DNA of 55,497 nt from Frankia nepalensis (GCF_016786325.1 NZ_JADWYU010000142.1:1-55497); one strand, 5' to 3'; positions 1 through 9,156 are shown, counted from the first letter of the stretch. Numbers and translations are program-made. The notes: a model not told the origin generated them from the letters alone.

Positions 1-32
1 ACCCAGTAGCTGCGATATCGATTTATGGTGGC

Positions 33-269
33 ATGCTTATGGTCTTGATCCGAGACGACACTAGCCTCCCTAACTGGTACCCCATGGAAATGTTTGAGGT
101 AGTGGACTCCCGCCTGCCTCCCGGCTGGTTATTTACTAGTTATCCTAACTCGGATTTCCTTCAGGCGATCTGGGGATATGGGGAGCTGGTAATGGATGAG
201 TTCCATTACGACGCGTTGCTGGAGCGCGAAGAGAACGCCCTCATGATTTTTAGCTCCAGAGTAGCGTGA
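33..269 (+). CDS. Small hypothetical protein, possibly the 3' end of a gene starting before the window
   Basis: This encodes 78 residues rich in aromatic and acidic residues, ending in FSSRVA. The frame is open back to position 3, so the gene may begin outside the window; no convincing ribosome binding site precedes the ATG at 33. Size, composition and position ahead of a run of toxin/immunity cassettes make an immunity-type protein plausible, but I recognise no family. Confidence 0.4.
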   Translation: MLMVLIRDDTSLPNWYPMEMFEVVDSRLPPGWLFTSYPNSDFLQAIWGYGELVMDEFHYDALLEREENALMIFSSRVA

Positions 270-439
270 TTTCCTTCATGATCGATATCATGTAGGTCAC
301 AGTGTCGCGGGCGTTGAGGGCGTCCTTCGTTCGCCTGCGTTGGTGCCCATTCAGGGGTGTGCAGGGGTAGCCGCTGACTTGGGGTTTGTGTTGCGGGGAC
401 GCGTTGTGATCGTTGCTTGATCCTGGTGGCTGGGCGTCG

Positions 440-814
440 ATGATCAGGGTTGTGGCTGACCCGTCCGCGTACTCGTGGGAGTCGCGTCTCGCGGCTGCTG
501 AGGCGCGGATCGGGGAGCTCGCTGCCGGACAGGCGGCGTCGCTGGCGGCGAATGACCGGCTGGCGTCGGTTAGCGAGCGGCTGCGCCGCGTCGTGGACGA
601 CGCGGTCGCGCGGCACCAGGAGGAGCTCGGCGCGGTGCGCGCCGAACGGGACCGGGCTGCGCGGCGGGTCGAGGAACTCGAGCTTGAGATCGCTGACCTG
701 CGCCGGCAGGTCTCCCAGGACAGCACGAACTCCTCGGTGCCGCCGTCGAAGGACCCGATCGCGGCCAGGGAGAGGCGGAAGGCCGAGCGGCGCGAGGCTG
801 AAGGGTGCAACTAG
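440..814 (+). pseudogene. IS66-type transposase, N-terminal fragment
   Basis: The reading frame begins MIRVVADPSAYSWESR, continues as a heptad-rich coiled coil and reaches the block NSSVPPSKD, the hallmark of IS66-type (DUF6444-like) transposase N-termini. It stops about 125 residues in, with no catalytic DDE domain following, so it is a dead remnant. A separate IS66 C-terminal scrap lies on the other strand at 10345-10495. Confidence 0.7.
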
Positions 815-839
815 ACGATTCCGCTGGTCAGGTTATTGA

Positions 840-1097
840 TCAGGCGGCTCTTTGATATTCGTGGAGAAGGCCGCCGAGGCGGTCGATGCGTTTCATTGGG
901 CCGCTTGGATCGCCGACTGAGGCCGGCCGATCGGGGATGTCGAGCGGTGAGGTCGAGCGGTGTTGTAATGCTCGACGTAGATCGACAGGACCTGTTCGGC
1001 GCGGCAACGGTTCCAGATCAAGGTCCAGTCCAGGCACTCGGCGCGCGCGGTGCGGACCCAGCGTTCGGCGAACGCGTTCGCGCGCGGCGCCTGGGTC
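840..1097 (-). pseudogene. Integrase-core (rve) transposase, C-terminal remnant with frameshift
   Basis: On the minus strand one frame reads ANAFAERWVRTARAECLDW and continues through QVLSIYVEHYNTARPH, the typical end of an rve-domain transposase. The last block, RIDRLGGLLHEYQRAA before the stop at 840, lies in a different frame. The upstream two thirds of the gene are missing and the remnant abuts the Rhs fragment at about 1088, showing a deletion junction. Confidence 0.65.
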
Positions 1098-1473
1098 GGT
1101 GTCTCCTACGACGCCGGTGGCCTTCCCGTCACCCTGCTTGCCCCAGGCGGCGTGACCCGCAGCGCCACCTACGACGAGTTCGGCTGGCGCATCACCGAGA
1201 CCGGCTACGGCTCTGGCGTGACCGGCGCGGCCCGGGCGCTCGAGTACGACCTGGTGGGCAACCTCGTGCAGATCGACATCCCGGCGGGCAGTATCCCGTT
1301 CGACTACAACGACCGCGGAGAAACTGCTACGCCCCGACGGACGCCAGGCCACAGTCTCCGGCCTCCAACCCGACACCAGCCGCCAGGCACCCGCCTACAA
1401 CCTCACCGTCGCCGACCTCCACACGTACAATGTGCTCGCGGGTTCGACACCGGTCCTCGTTCACAACTCCGGG
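1088..1473 (+). pseudogene. Rhs YD-repeat fragment joined to a Hint C-terminal fragment
   Basis: From about 1088 the frame encodes Rhs repeats (GVSYDAGGLPVTLLAPGG, then ATYDEFGWRITETG and LEYDLVGNLVQIDIP). At 1317/1318 it passes, out of frame, into the tail of a Hint autoprocessing domain (AYNLTVADLHTYNVLAG, then TPVLVHNS). The N-terminal part of Hint, with its nucleophile and TxxH block, is absent. The Hint piece is nearly the same sequence as 9001-9150, so the junction looks like recombination between Hint copies followed by decay. Confidence 0.75.
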
Positions 1474-1802
1474 CCATGCGAGATTCCCTGGTCTAGTGGG
1501 TCGGTATCGAGGGCGTCGAAGGCAATTGATGAAGGTGCGACGAGTATCGTGGTTCGATCCAGAGCTGACGCAGAGGAACTCTTCCTTGGGAAATTTCAAG
1601 GGCAGGGATACCGGAACGCTCAGGGCTTCGACGGGCCTGGCACGAAGCAGTACTTTGGTAGGAAGCCCGGCCTTATCATTGGGACGATGAACTTGGCCCT
1701 GATGGACGTGTTCTCGGCCATGGATCCGCAGATGGAGACTTCCACCACCTGCAGATCCATGCATTCGATGGCCCGGTCATCCGGATCTTCTGGGGAGGGT
1801 AG
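1474..1802 (+). pseudogene. Polymorphic toxin C-terminal domain with HLQIH motif, one-base frameshift
   Basis: After the Hint end (VHNS) comes a toxin-like domain with SRADAEELFLGKFQGQGYRN. The open frame then runs into nonsense, but from 1671 the next frame continues naturally as PYHWDDELGPDGRVLGHG, FHHLQIHAFDGP and VIRIFWGG, with a stop at 1800-1802. One missing base near 1668-1671 explains the shift. The restored stop sits directly against the ATG of the next gene (TAGATG), the expected toxin-immunity spacing. The H..HLQIH block recalls C-terminal toxins of actinobacterial Rhs proteins, but I cannot assign a family. Confidence 0.65.
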
Positions 1803-2111
1803 ATGAAGACTCAAGCGAAGAACCGCCTGGTCATGACCAAGGCGGAGATCTCGGTCCGTCGACCGAGCAGTAACCCTGGCTGCTACTCGTGGGTCTGGGT
1901 GAACCCGATGCTGGACGGTCGGTTCCGGGTCGCTGCGATTGAGGTACCCAAACACCTTGTAGACGAGGACGTCTGTTTCTACGATGGTGATTTCGAGACC
2001 CCGTATATTAAGATTGTCAGCGAGATCTCGGAGATTGATGATGCGGTAAGGGAAGTCGGAGCCGATCCGGAGGAGCTGGACGCGCCCTGGTATAACGACT
2101 TTCCCTTGTGA
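1803..2111 (+). CDS. Putative immunity protein for the HLQIH toxin
   Basis: This 102-residue acidic soluble protein starts immediately after the restored toxin stop. It has no signal peptide or membrane segment and ends in a tryptophan-rich acidic tail (APWYNDFPL). Assignment as immunity protein rests on adjacency and small acidic character; the family is not recognised. The frame is intact although the toxin is frameshifted, as expected if immunity outlives the toxin. Confidence 0.6.
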   Translation: MKTQAKNRLVMTKAEISVRRPSSNPGCYSWVWVNPMLDGRFRVAAIEVPKHLVDEDVCFYDGDFETPYIKIVSEISEIDDAVREVGADPEELDAPWYNDFPL

Positions 2112-2379
2112 TCGATGCTTTGGCGATTCAACGTTGGTCCATGGCCATCGTGGTCGCACAGGGCCACCACGTCGCGGTAGTCCGGTGGTGACTTGAAAGG
2201 TGCGGCGTTGTCCTCGGCGGACAGTTCCAGCACGGTCTTGCGAGTGATGTCGGGCGTTTCAGATCGCGTTCGGTGGTGACGATCTACTCGGTAAGCGCGG
2301 CGATCTCGGCATGAAGCCGTTCCACGGTCCGCGCGGCTCGGATCCGCCAGGCCTCGATCTGTTCCAGCAGGTCTTTCAT
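2112..2379 (-). pseudogene. IS-associated small accessory ORF, broken
   Basis: Starting at an ATG at 2379 the minus strand reads MKDLLEQIEAWRIRAARTV and then an in-frame stop after IAALTE. The text resumes in a shifted frame as ITRKTVLELSAEDNAAPF and YRDVVALCDHDGHGP. The alternation of stop and frameshift inside otherwise protein-like sequence shows a decayed coding region. Coiled-coil ORFs of this type accompany IS elements in this group of bacteria, so I take it as IS debris. Confidence 0.45.
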
Positions 2380-2414
2380 CACCGGTCCTGGCTCTCGCCC
2401 CGGTTGTCTGCTGG

Positions 2415-2600
2415 TCAGGTCGGTGGGTCGCGCCAGGTCGGCGTGGACGCGCGGGTCAGCCGCCGGGTTATCACGTCGACCATCGACCAGCGGATAATCG
2501 CGACCGCACTGGACAGTTTCGCCTCATAGTCCGCGGCCAGGCGGCGGTGCAGCATCAACGTGCCGAACGTCTGCTCGACCCGCTACCGCTTTGGCAGCGG
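2415..2600 (-). pseudogene. IS5-family transposase, C-terminal remnant
   Basis: The minus-strand frame reads RVEQTFGTLMLHRRLAADYE, then IIRWSMVDVITRRLTRAS, to a stop at 2415. This matches the C-terminal YREK-like region of IS5-type DDE transposases (the form xVERTFGWLxxHRRLxRDYE). An in-frame stop at 2583-2585 precedes it and the catalytic core is missing. Confidence 0.65.
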
Positions 2601-2699
2601 CGTGCCCCCCGCACCCCGGGCTGGCGGCCGACAACCGCCACGGCGATGCCCAGACCGGCGCCGTGCGCGGCGACGGCGTTCTTGAACCCGGCGTCCACC

Positions 2700-3787
2700 C
2701 ACGCCATGCGCACCGACGGTGCCGACGCCGCGACCGCGTCCAACGTCAAATCCACCGTCAACGGCGTCGTGTCCGTCGCGAGCACGGTCAAGGACGTCGT
2801 CGTCGATGCCAGCAAGGCCACCTTCTCCGCGCTGCAGACCGGTGGTGCCTGGGTCGCGAACAGTACGTTCTTCCAGTACTGCGCCATGGTCCCCGGTGTC
2901 GTCGGTACCGTCTGCGGCTCCGCCCAGGCCGTCGGCTACGCCCTCAACGGCCAGTGGGCCGAGGCCGCCCTCGCCGGCGCTGGGATGCTCCCCGGCGCGG
3001 CCGTCGTCGCCGGCGGCGCCAAGGCCCTCAAGACCCTCAAACAAGCCGAAGCCGCCGCCACGACCGCAAGCCGCTACGGCGACGACATCACCGACGCCGC
3101 CCTCTCCTGCACGGTCGGCGGCGGCCGCAAGAGCTTCGCCGGTGATACCCCTGTTCTCCTCGCCAACGGCACCACCAAACCCATCGACCAGATCAAGGTC
3201 GGCGACCAGGTCCTCGCCACCAACCCCGAGAGCGGGGAGCAGGGCCCGAGAACAGTCACCCACACCTGGATCCACCTAGACGACCTCTACCAGCTCGAGA
3301 TCAACGGCGAGCTGATCGTCGTCACCGAGGACCACCCCATCTGGTCGATGACTGACCACACCTGGGAAGACACACAGGACCTCGACACCGGCGAACACGT
3401 CCTCACCGCCAACGGCACCACCCTCCCCGTCACCCACCCCATCAACCCCGACACCGCCGCCGCCTACAACCTCACCATCGACGGAATCCACACATACTAC
3501 GTCCTCGCCGGTAATGAATCCATACTTGTCCACAACTCTGGTGGCGTAGACTGGGATGCCGTCAGAAATAATCGGGATGGTAGATATGTCGATGACGATG
3601 ACTACAATACACCGCGAGATCATGAGAGGCAGAATCGGCAGTTTGACGACGCCGTGGATCAACTCGGACGGGAACGGGGTATCCGCTCACTGAAGCTGAG
3701 GAGCGGAGGCTGCATGATGCTGTGACGGGGCAGAGATATGACTACCACGGAATCGTCGAAGAGGAGGGAAAATCTTTGGCGGTTGAG
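2700..3787 (+). pseudogene. Rhs C-terminal region: hydrophobic pre-Hint segment, Hint domain, frameshifted toxin
   Basis: The open frame 2547-3725 becomes Rhs-like from about 2700; its first 50 residues are out-of-frame transposase sequence. A small-residue-rich region (GGAWVANSTFFQYCAMVPG, then AAVVAGGAKALKTLKQAE) leads into a Hint domain at about 3105-3540 with the TEDHPIW block and ILVHNSGG end. The position that usually reads CxSF reads RKSF here; the only cysteine nearby is six residues upstream, so autocleavage is uncertain. The toxin (RDHERQNRQFDDAVDQLGRE) loses frame near 3685 and continues in the next frame as LTEAEERRLHDAVTGQ and YDYHGIVEE. A one-base loss explains the shift. Toxin family not assigned. 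Confidence 0.65.
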
Positions 3788-4222
3788 CACTGGCAGGAGC
3801 ATATTCGTACGCTTCTCGTTGATACACGGCTGGTTTCTATAGGCAGGGCGCTCAACCTGATGATTATCGCATTTTCTCCAGGGGGAGACCTTGGCGACGA
3901 GAGTGTTCGCCTTCACGTTCAATGTCCGATGAGGTTCAGGCACCGTGACAGTCTGCTCATTGGAAGTGGTGACTTGGCATTCGAGAGGCCGGAAACTGGC
4001 GAGAAAAGATACGACACGCGTGCGGCTGAGTTTAATTCTGTTCTGAAGGGGGAGGTCGTCAGAGTTGAGGATGTTCGCCACGGTCCGGCGGGAAGTCTTT
4101 CCGTGGAGTGCTCGGGTGGTCTTTTCATTGAAGTTTTCCCCGCCACTCTCCGGCACGTCGAGGCGTGGCGGGTCCTGAGAGTCGGAGATGAACATTTTGG
4201 CTATCCACCGGATTTGATCTAG
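3776..4222 (+). CDS. Putative immunity protein for the Hint-linked toxin at 2700-3787
   Basis: A TTG at 3776 preceded by GAGGAGG at 3761-3767 gives a 148-residue product starting LAVEHWQEHIRTLLVDTR. The strong ribosome binding site decides this start; the open frame upstream is the displaced toxin tail. No transmembrane segment or signal peptide is seen. The toxin tail overlaps the start, as is common for cognate pairs. Unknown family; the immunity role is inferred from position. Confidence 0.55.
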   Translation: MAVEHWQEHIRTLLVDTRLVSIGRALNLMIIAFSPGGDLGDESVRLHVQCPMRFRHRDSLLIGSGDLAFERPETGEKRYDTRAAEFNSVLKGEVVRVEDVRHGPAGSLSVECSGGLFIEVFPATLRHVEAWRVLRVGDEHFGYPPDLI

Positions 4223-4224
4223 TA

Positions 4225-5035
4225 CTACAGGAACAGTGGTCTTGCCGTGGCGCTGGGTGGGTCAGACTGGTGCGGCGGCTGGTCGTATTGCGCCGATGCG
4301 TCGGAGGAAGTGGTAGCGGCGGGCGGTTGCCTGGTGGTGGCGGCAGTTCGATCACCAGATTACGAGTGCGGCGGGCAGGATATCTGTCCGGATCAGTGCG
4401 ACGAGATGACGGATGTCGTTGAGGCTGATCGGGATAATCGTGGTTCTATCCGGGGCCGCGTGGTCTGTGATGGGAATGCGGTCGGAGCGGCGCCGATTGC
4501 CGGCGGCGGTGGTCGTTGGTGTTCCAGTCGGGGAATCGGTGCGGCTTTTCGCGGCGGTGACAGCGAGCCGGGCGTGGGCGAGCATCGCGAGGGTGATGTG
4601 CCGGTACCAGGATGGTCGAGTCGGACCTCGATACCCGATCGGCGGCCCGCGACAGTCACCAGCGTCGCGAGCGGGACCGGTGTCGGGCTATGCGTGAGGA
4701 AGAGCGCGGCTTCCCGTTCCTGGTCCCGGCCGCGGCGGATGAGTACCTGATGTGGCCGGTTCTCGGACCCGGCGCGGTCGGTCGTGTCTACCAGCGCCCA
4801 GTCGTAGAGGCGAGGGCCTTTCGCCCGTCCACAGCCAAATAGGTCCCGCAGGCGGTGGCCGGGACGAGAACCGCGAGTTCGTCGGCGCGGCGGCGTCCGA
4901 CGGCCGTGGTCACCTGGAGGTCGTACCGGATACCGAGCACGAAGCCGACCTGGTGTTCTTCCAGCCAGTCCCGGTGAATCGGCGGTGGGTGTCCGTGTCG
5001 AGCGTGTCTTCGAGGTAGTCCGTGACCGGCCCTCG
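4225..5035 (-). pseudogene. IS701-family transposase, decayed 3' half
   Basis: Minus-strand sequence in several frames reads HRDWLEEHQVGFVLGIRYD, RRRADELAVLVPATACGTYL, AKGPRLYDWALVDTTDRAG, EAALFLTHSPTPVPLATLV and TLAMLAHARLAVTAAKSR, the order found in IS701-family (DDE_5-like) transposases. At least one deletion and several frameshifts separate the blocks. The 5' end is replaced by the Rhs sequence starting near 5037. The far end near 4222 abuts the immunity gene stop. Confidence 0.65.
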
Positions 5036-5036
5036 A

Positions 5037-6586
5037 ACCGGTCCAGCCCGGTCAGCACCGCCGATTCCACGGTCACGACGTTCGGGTTCGACGCGTTCGA
5101 CCGGCTGGTGTCCCACACCGCCGGCCCGGTCACCACCGACTACACCTACGACGGGCTGGACCAGATCGTCACGGGCAACAGCGCCGAGGACTTCGTCTAC
5201 GACGGTCTTGAGAAGGAACCCGGCGTCGACGGCACGTCGGCCTACGTCCGCGGCCCCGCCGGCGAGCTTCTCGGGACCAGCACCGCGGGCGGTGCCTGGG
5301 CCACGCTGGAGAACCAGCACGGTGACGTCGTCGCGGCGCTCACCATCGACGGCACCGCGCTGACCGACGACCGCTCCTACGACCCGTTCGGTGTTCCCCT
5401 GGACGCCGGTGACCCGAACCTGCGGGTCGGCTACCAGGGCAGCTGGACCGACCCGGACACCGGGCTCGTCAACGCCCTGGCCCGTTGGTACGACCCGGCG
5501 ACCGGCACGTTCCTCTCCCGGGACACGGCGGCCCTGTCCTGGACCGGGACCGCGGCTGACAACCGCCACACCTATGGCGGGGCGAACCCGGTGCGCTACT
5601 CCGACCCGACCGGCTTCGACCTGGCCGTCGGCCGGTCCAAGCAGTCGACCGAGCAGGAGCCACGGTTCGCGCGGTACTCGAAGGACCCGCGCTACGGCGA
5701 ACTGACCGACTCGCAGCTGTGGGAGATGGCCCGACTCGGCGAGGACCAGTTCTGGGCCGGCATCAGGGCCTACAACGCCGGCGTCAGATCCTACAACAGT
5801 TACGGAGATATCTTCGGGGGCGGCAGCACCAACGGTCCCATGATCCAAGCGGAAAATCTCGCCACGAAGTATCCCAACGTCGACGCTGACGCACGCATCA
5901 ACATGGTCGTCTACGGCGAGGACGAGTTCTTGGCCGGCGTCACGGCCTACAAGGCCTATGAGAAGGCTCTGACCGCCAAGTATCCCGATCTCGGTCATGA
6001 CGCGATCGACCAGATGATCAAGATTGGTGAGGACAAGTTCTGGCCCGGCGTCAACGCCAAGGTCGCCTACGACCAGGCGCGCTCCGCCGCGACGCAGCAG
6101 GCGTTGAAGGCCCTGCACGCCGACAGCATCGCGGCGACCTCGCTCGTCGTCGCACCGCCTGTCCAGAAGAAGAAGGACTGCGGCCTCTTCAACCCCGGCT
6201 GCGCTGTCAGCGGCGCCTTCAAAGCGACCGTCGGCTCCGTCACAGAGACCGTCGTCAACGTGACCCAGTCCGCGGGCAACTGGGTCGCGAACAACCAGCT
6301 CGTGTCGATGTGCGCGAACTTTGTGCCGGGCACTCTCGGGGTAGACTGCGGCAGCGCCCAGGCGCTGGGGCACCTGGTCAACGGATGGTACGCCGACGCC
6401 GCGATGTCTGCGGCCGGGGTCGTGGTCCCTGCCGTGGGTGGAATCGTCCTTGCCAAGGGCGGCGGCGCCGTCATCAAGGCCCTCAACAAGGCGGACTGCA
6501 ACAGCTTCACCCTGGAGACCCGGTCCTGCTCGCCGATGGCACCTCCAAGCCGATGGCCGAGATTGACCTGGGCGATCAGGTTTTGA
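5037..6586 (+). pseudogene. Rhs core protein fragment with unusual GED repeat linker
   Basis: The frame opens at 4985, but Rhs sequence begins at about 5037: YD repeats (FGFDAFDRLVSHTAGPV, YTYDGLDQIV), then the RHS-associated core (YQGSWTDPDTGLVNALARWY, FLSRD, ANPVRYSDPTG) at about 5425-5625. Next come three related helical units centred on LGEDQFWAGIRAY, YGEDEFLAGVTAY and IGEDKFWPGVNAK (about 5725-6090). A small-residue-rich hydrophobic stretch follows, then the first residues of Hint (ADCNSFT). The frame is lost at about 6513. The N-terminal secretion and shell part of a full Rhs protein is missing, so this is an orphan tip. Confidence 0.75.
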
Positions 6587-7101
6587 CCGACCCCGAGACG
6601 GGCCGCACCGAGCCCCACGCGGTCGCCGACCTCATCGCCGACCTCCACATGTACTATGTGCCGGCTGGGCAGACACCGGTACTCGTTCACAACAGCAATG
6701 GAAACCGGGGAATTGGTCGGGAGCTGATTGGTGACGAGGGGTCGGATCACATCCTTGATGGTCACAGGTATCCGGGGATGGCGGGTAAGGACGCTTTCCC
6801 GAAGGGGTGGTCCGATGACCAGATTCTGGATGCTGTTGCTGACGTGGTGACGAGTCCAAATAGCCGAAGGATCTGGTACAAGGGATCTGCTGTGTGGGCC
6901 GATAGGACCCTGAAGGCCAGGAAGGGTGAACCCGTGGTTCAGAATGTGATCGGGACCGTGGGAGGGGTGAGAATCCTAGTGCGTTACGAACCTCTCACTG
7001 GAAAGGTGCTCACAGCGTTCCCGCACTGTGGGAATATTTCAATCGATCCGGGTGTGGCATCTTCAATGATTGGAGGATCATGGAGAGAGATACGAGTCTG
7101 A
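6505..7101 (+). pseudogene. Truncated Hint followed by EndoU-like nuclease toxin
   Basis: In the frame shifted by one base near 6513 the text resumes GDPVLLADGTSKPMAEIDLG and TDPETGRTEPHAV. It then jumps directly to ADLIADLHMYYVPAGQTPVL and VHN: the central Hint segment with the TEDHP block is deleted. The toxin has the order SDHILDGHRYPGMAGK, AFPKGWSDDQILDAVADV, VGGVRILVRYEPLTGKV and TAFPHCGN, which fits bacterial EndoU endoribonuclease domains (His-rich start, FPxxWS, Tx-PxP-like end). The toxin part itself is uninterrupted to 7101. Confidence in EndoU is moderate. Confidence 0.6.
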
Positions 7102-7574
7102 TGGAAATGCTGCATGATCTGGATGATCCCGAATGGCCAGAAGCACCGGCTGACTACAGTGCAGCCGATGCTGCGGCTTCATTCAGCCTTCTGGCTGTGC
7201 AGGTAGGTTCTCGCTTCTCTACGCCTTGTGAGATCGATCGAGACATCCAGGACTCCGCTCAGTACGGACGAATCGAAGTGCCGGGGGAAGCCACAGTTTG
7301 CGGGACGAGGATCGTTGTCCTAGTGAGCAAGTTCAAGCCATTGGCAATGCTGGCGGCCGATAACCCTGGCGCCTTCTTGGGTACGGATGAAGCGCGGGCT
7401 GAAGGCGAGCTCGACGCGAGTGACCTTGAGAAGGTAGAGCAAGTTCTTGCTGAATCGGGGTACGTTACGATTCCGGAAGAACTCCTCACAATTCGCTATG
7501 ACGGATCCACTCTCCTGCGTTTCCACGGTTCTGGGGAGCCGAGTTGGTGGGACCGATTCTTCGGTTCTTTCTGA
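7080..7574 (+). CDS. Putative immunity protein for the EndoU-like toxin
   Basis: This 164-residue acidic protein has an ATG at 7080 that overlaps the toxin end by 22 bases, implying translational coupling. It has no signal sequence or membrane helix. The frame is intact and ends EPSWWDRFFGSF. Function is inferred from position; I recognise no immunity family. Confidence 0.6.
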   Translation: MERDTSLMEMLHDLDDPEWPEAPADYSAADAAASFSLLAVQVGSRFSTPCEIDRDIQDSAQYGRIEVPGEATVCGTRIVVLVSKFKPLAMLAADNPGAFLGTDEARAEGELDASDLEKVEQVLAESGYVTIPEELLTIRYDGSTLLRFHGSGEPSWWDRFFGSF

Positions 7575-7767
7575 TGGATCTCAAGTATCGGGTCCCATAA
7601 CGTTGGCGCGGCGCTGACGCCCCTGTGTTGTCAACCGATCTGAGTGGCTGGCGGAGATGTGCGCGGGATGGCGTTGTAGATCTCGCGGGCGACGTATCTC
7701 TTCAGGCAGCGGACCACCTCGCGTGGGAGCGACGAGCGGCCAACATGTCAATCCAGGGGAGGTCGGC

Positions 7768-7983
7768 ATGCCTTCTGTGAGAAGGTTTGACCCTGGAACG
7801 CGCCCCTATGGTTCGGAGACGTTTATCTTCGAGAAGCTGGCGCGGCGCCTTACTTCAGGTTCGCGTGGTGTGATCAATTTGTATTCGGAGCGCGTCGTCT
7901 GCAACAGCTGTGCAAACCTAATTGCCGAGTTCAAGAAAGCGTTCCCGGGGGTTGGGATCAATATTTCGGCAGGAGGTGGCTAG
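7768..7983 (+). pseudogene. Deaminase-fold toxin, C-terminal half
   Basis: An ATG at 7768 with AGGGGAGG just upstream opens 71 residues containing SETFIFEKLARRL and INLYSERVVCNSCANLIAEF. The CxxC preceded by a strand ending in SE, and followed by KKAFPGVGINIS, is the zinc-binding second half of toxin deaminases of the BURPS668_1122/DYW-like class. The usual (H/C/D)xE site appears as GSE, and the domain start is short, so it is probably a truncated, inactive toxin. The stop overlaps the next start (TAGTG). Confidence 0.5.
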
Positions 7984-8420
7984 TGCTTTCTGTTTCTAGC
8001 ATTGTTGCGCGCGCCAGGAAGGATGACTCAGGCCTTGTCGCAGGGATGAGTGATGCGGAAATCGGCCGGGTCTGCGAGGCCTGGGGGGTTCAGTCCCTCC
8101 CGGGTCGGTACAGGGAGTTCTTGTCTTTGGCGGGACGCGGGGCTGGCGGAATTCTCCGTGGGACCGATGCGTTCTTCCCGGAGATACTTGACATGCGACG
8201 AGCGACTGATGATTTTTTCGCCGATAATCCGGGAGGGATTGATCTTCCGGATGGTGCGGTTGTCTTCGCCATGCATCAGGGGTATCAGGTTTACTGGATG
8301 GATTCGATTTCCGTGGAGGATCCTCCTGTGAGTCTCTATATGGAACGAGAGAAGTCTCCGATGATAAGGTGGGGGTCTTTCCTTGAATTCTTGAATTCGG
8401 AATGCGAAAACTCCTGCTGA
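7983..8420 (+). CDS. SUKH (SMI1/KNR4) family immunity protein
   Basis: The 145-residue product shows the SUKH pattern: an N-terminal helix, LPGRYREFLSLAGRGAGGIL, a hydrophobic core (DGAVVFAMHQGYQVYWMD) and a C-terminal helix (SFLEFLNSE). SUKH proteins are known immunity partners of nuclease and deaminase toxins. The GTG start overlaps the stop of the deaminase tail by one base, tying the two together. The immunity gene is intact beside a damaged toxin. Confidence 0.7.
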   Translation: MLSVSSIVARARKDDSGLVAGMSDAEIGRVCEAWGVQSLPGRYREFLSLAGRGAGGILRGTDAFFPEILDMRRATDDFFADNPGGIDLPDGAVVFAMHQGYQVYWMDSISVEDPPVSLYMEREKSPMIRWGSFLEFLNSECENSC

Positions 8421-8456
8421 GTGACGAGCTTGCCCTGGAAGCGTGAAGAAGATCGG

Positions 8457-8473
8457 CCCGGGCGGAGCCCGGG
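8457..8473 (+). terminator. GC-rich hairpin after the SUKH gene
   Basis: CCCGGGC, GGA, GCCCGGG form a 7-bp perfect stem 36 bases after the immunity stop. No T-run follows, so this would be a GC-type terminator of the kind seen in actinobacteria. Confidence 0.35.
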
Positions 8474-8667
8474 TCTGATGGGGCCGGGTGGGTCTACCCG
8501 GCGTCGCGCGTTTGATGGGCCAGGTTCCCGACCTGGCCTTGTTCCTGGCCGCGGGGTCACAGAGGCTCCGGAGTCCAGGATGGCCCGAAGGGGCTGTGGG
8601 ACTTCAAAATGCGGCTTGGGTCTGTGAGCTGGTCCTTCGCGGCGATTTTGATCGTCTGGGGATGCTG

Positions 8668-8790
8668 TCAGGCGGCGTTGCGGTACTCGCTGATCAGGCT
8701 GCCGAGGATGCGTGTGCGCCGGGCTAGGGACCCCGGCGCCGGGCGGCCGAGGCTGGCGGTTTGGGTGGGCGCTGGCCAAGTGTCCGATGG
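8668..8790 (-). pseudogene. Integrase-type transposase, last residues only
   Basis: The minus-strand frame ends RLGRPAPGSL, then RTRILGSLISEYRNAA before the stop at 8668, the same C-terminal signature (LGGLIHEYxxAA) seen at 840-900. Only the last 35 or so residues are recognisable. It marks another IS remnant against a Hint cassette. Between 8474 and 8667 I see nothing supportable. Confidence 0.5.
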
Positions 8791-8801
8791 GGTCAATACC
8801 C

Positions 8802-9156
8802 ACCTGGCGACACACGCCACGGATCCCGAAACCGGGCAACAGGCAGCCAAGACGGTCACCCACGTCTAGGTCCACCACGACACCCTTACCGACTTGGTGC
8901 TCGCGGACGGCACGGTGCTGGCCACGACAGAGGACCACCCGTTCTGGTCGGCCACCGACCACCGCTTCGAACGCGCCGACGAACTCGCCCCCGGCGAGAA
9001 ACTGCTACGCCCCGACAGACGCCAAACCACAGTGTCCGGCCTCCAACCCGACACCAGCCGCCAGGCGCCCGCCTACAACCTCACCGTCGCCGACATCCAC
9101 ACGTACTATGTGTTGGCGGGGGCTACGCCGGTTCTCGTTCACAACAACAATGGCTG
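8802..9156 (+). pseudogene. Hint domain remnant with internal stop codon
   Basis: The sequence reads ATDPETGQQAAKTVTHV, a TAG at 8867-8869 where tryptophan is expected, then VHHDTLTDLVLADGTVLATT, EDHPFW, AYNLTVADIHTYYVLAGATP and VLVHNN. The TEDHP and HN blocks are kept, but the N-terminal nucleophile segment is missing and the stop would end translation. Expression of the toxin would need a restart, for example the GTG at 8894. Confidence 0.7.

Noticed and set aside
1660..1680. Programmed frameshift in the toxin
   Set aside because: No slippery heptamer or downstream structure is evident, and loss of one base explains the break; the IS5 shift at 20378-20386 differs in having an A4G5 run.
3105..3540. 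Inteins inside host genes
   Set aside because: The Hint domains are followed by toxins, not by an extein of a housekeeping protein, so they are polymorphic-toxin release domains.
4910..6373. A 487-residue minus-strand open frame across the Rhs region
   Set aside because: The opposite strand encodes recognisable Rhs core and repeats; the minus frame has no domains.
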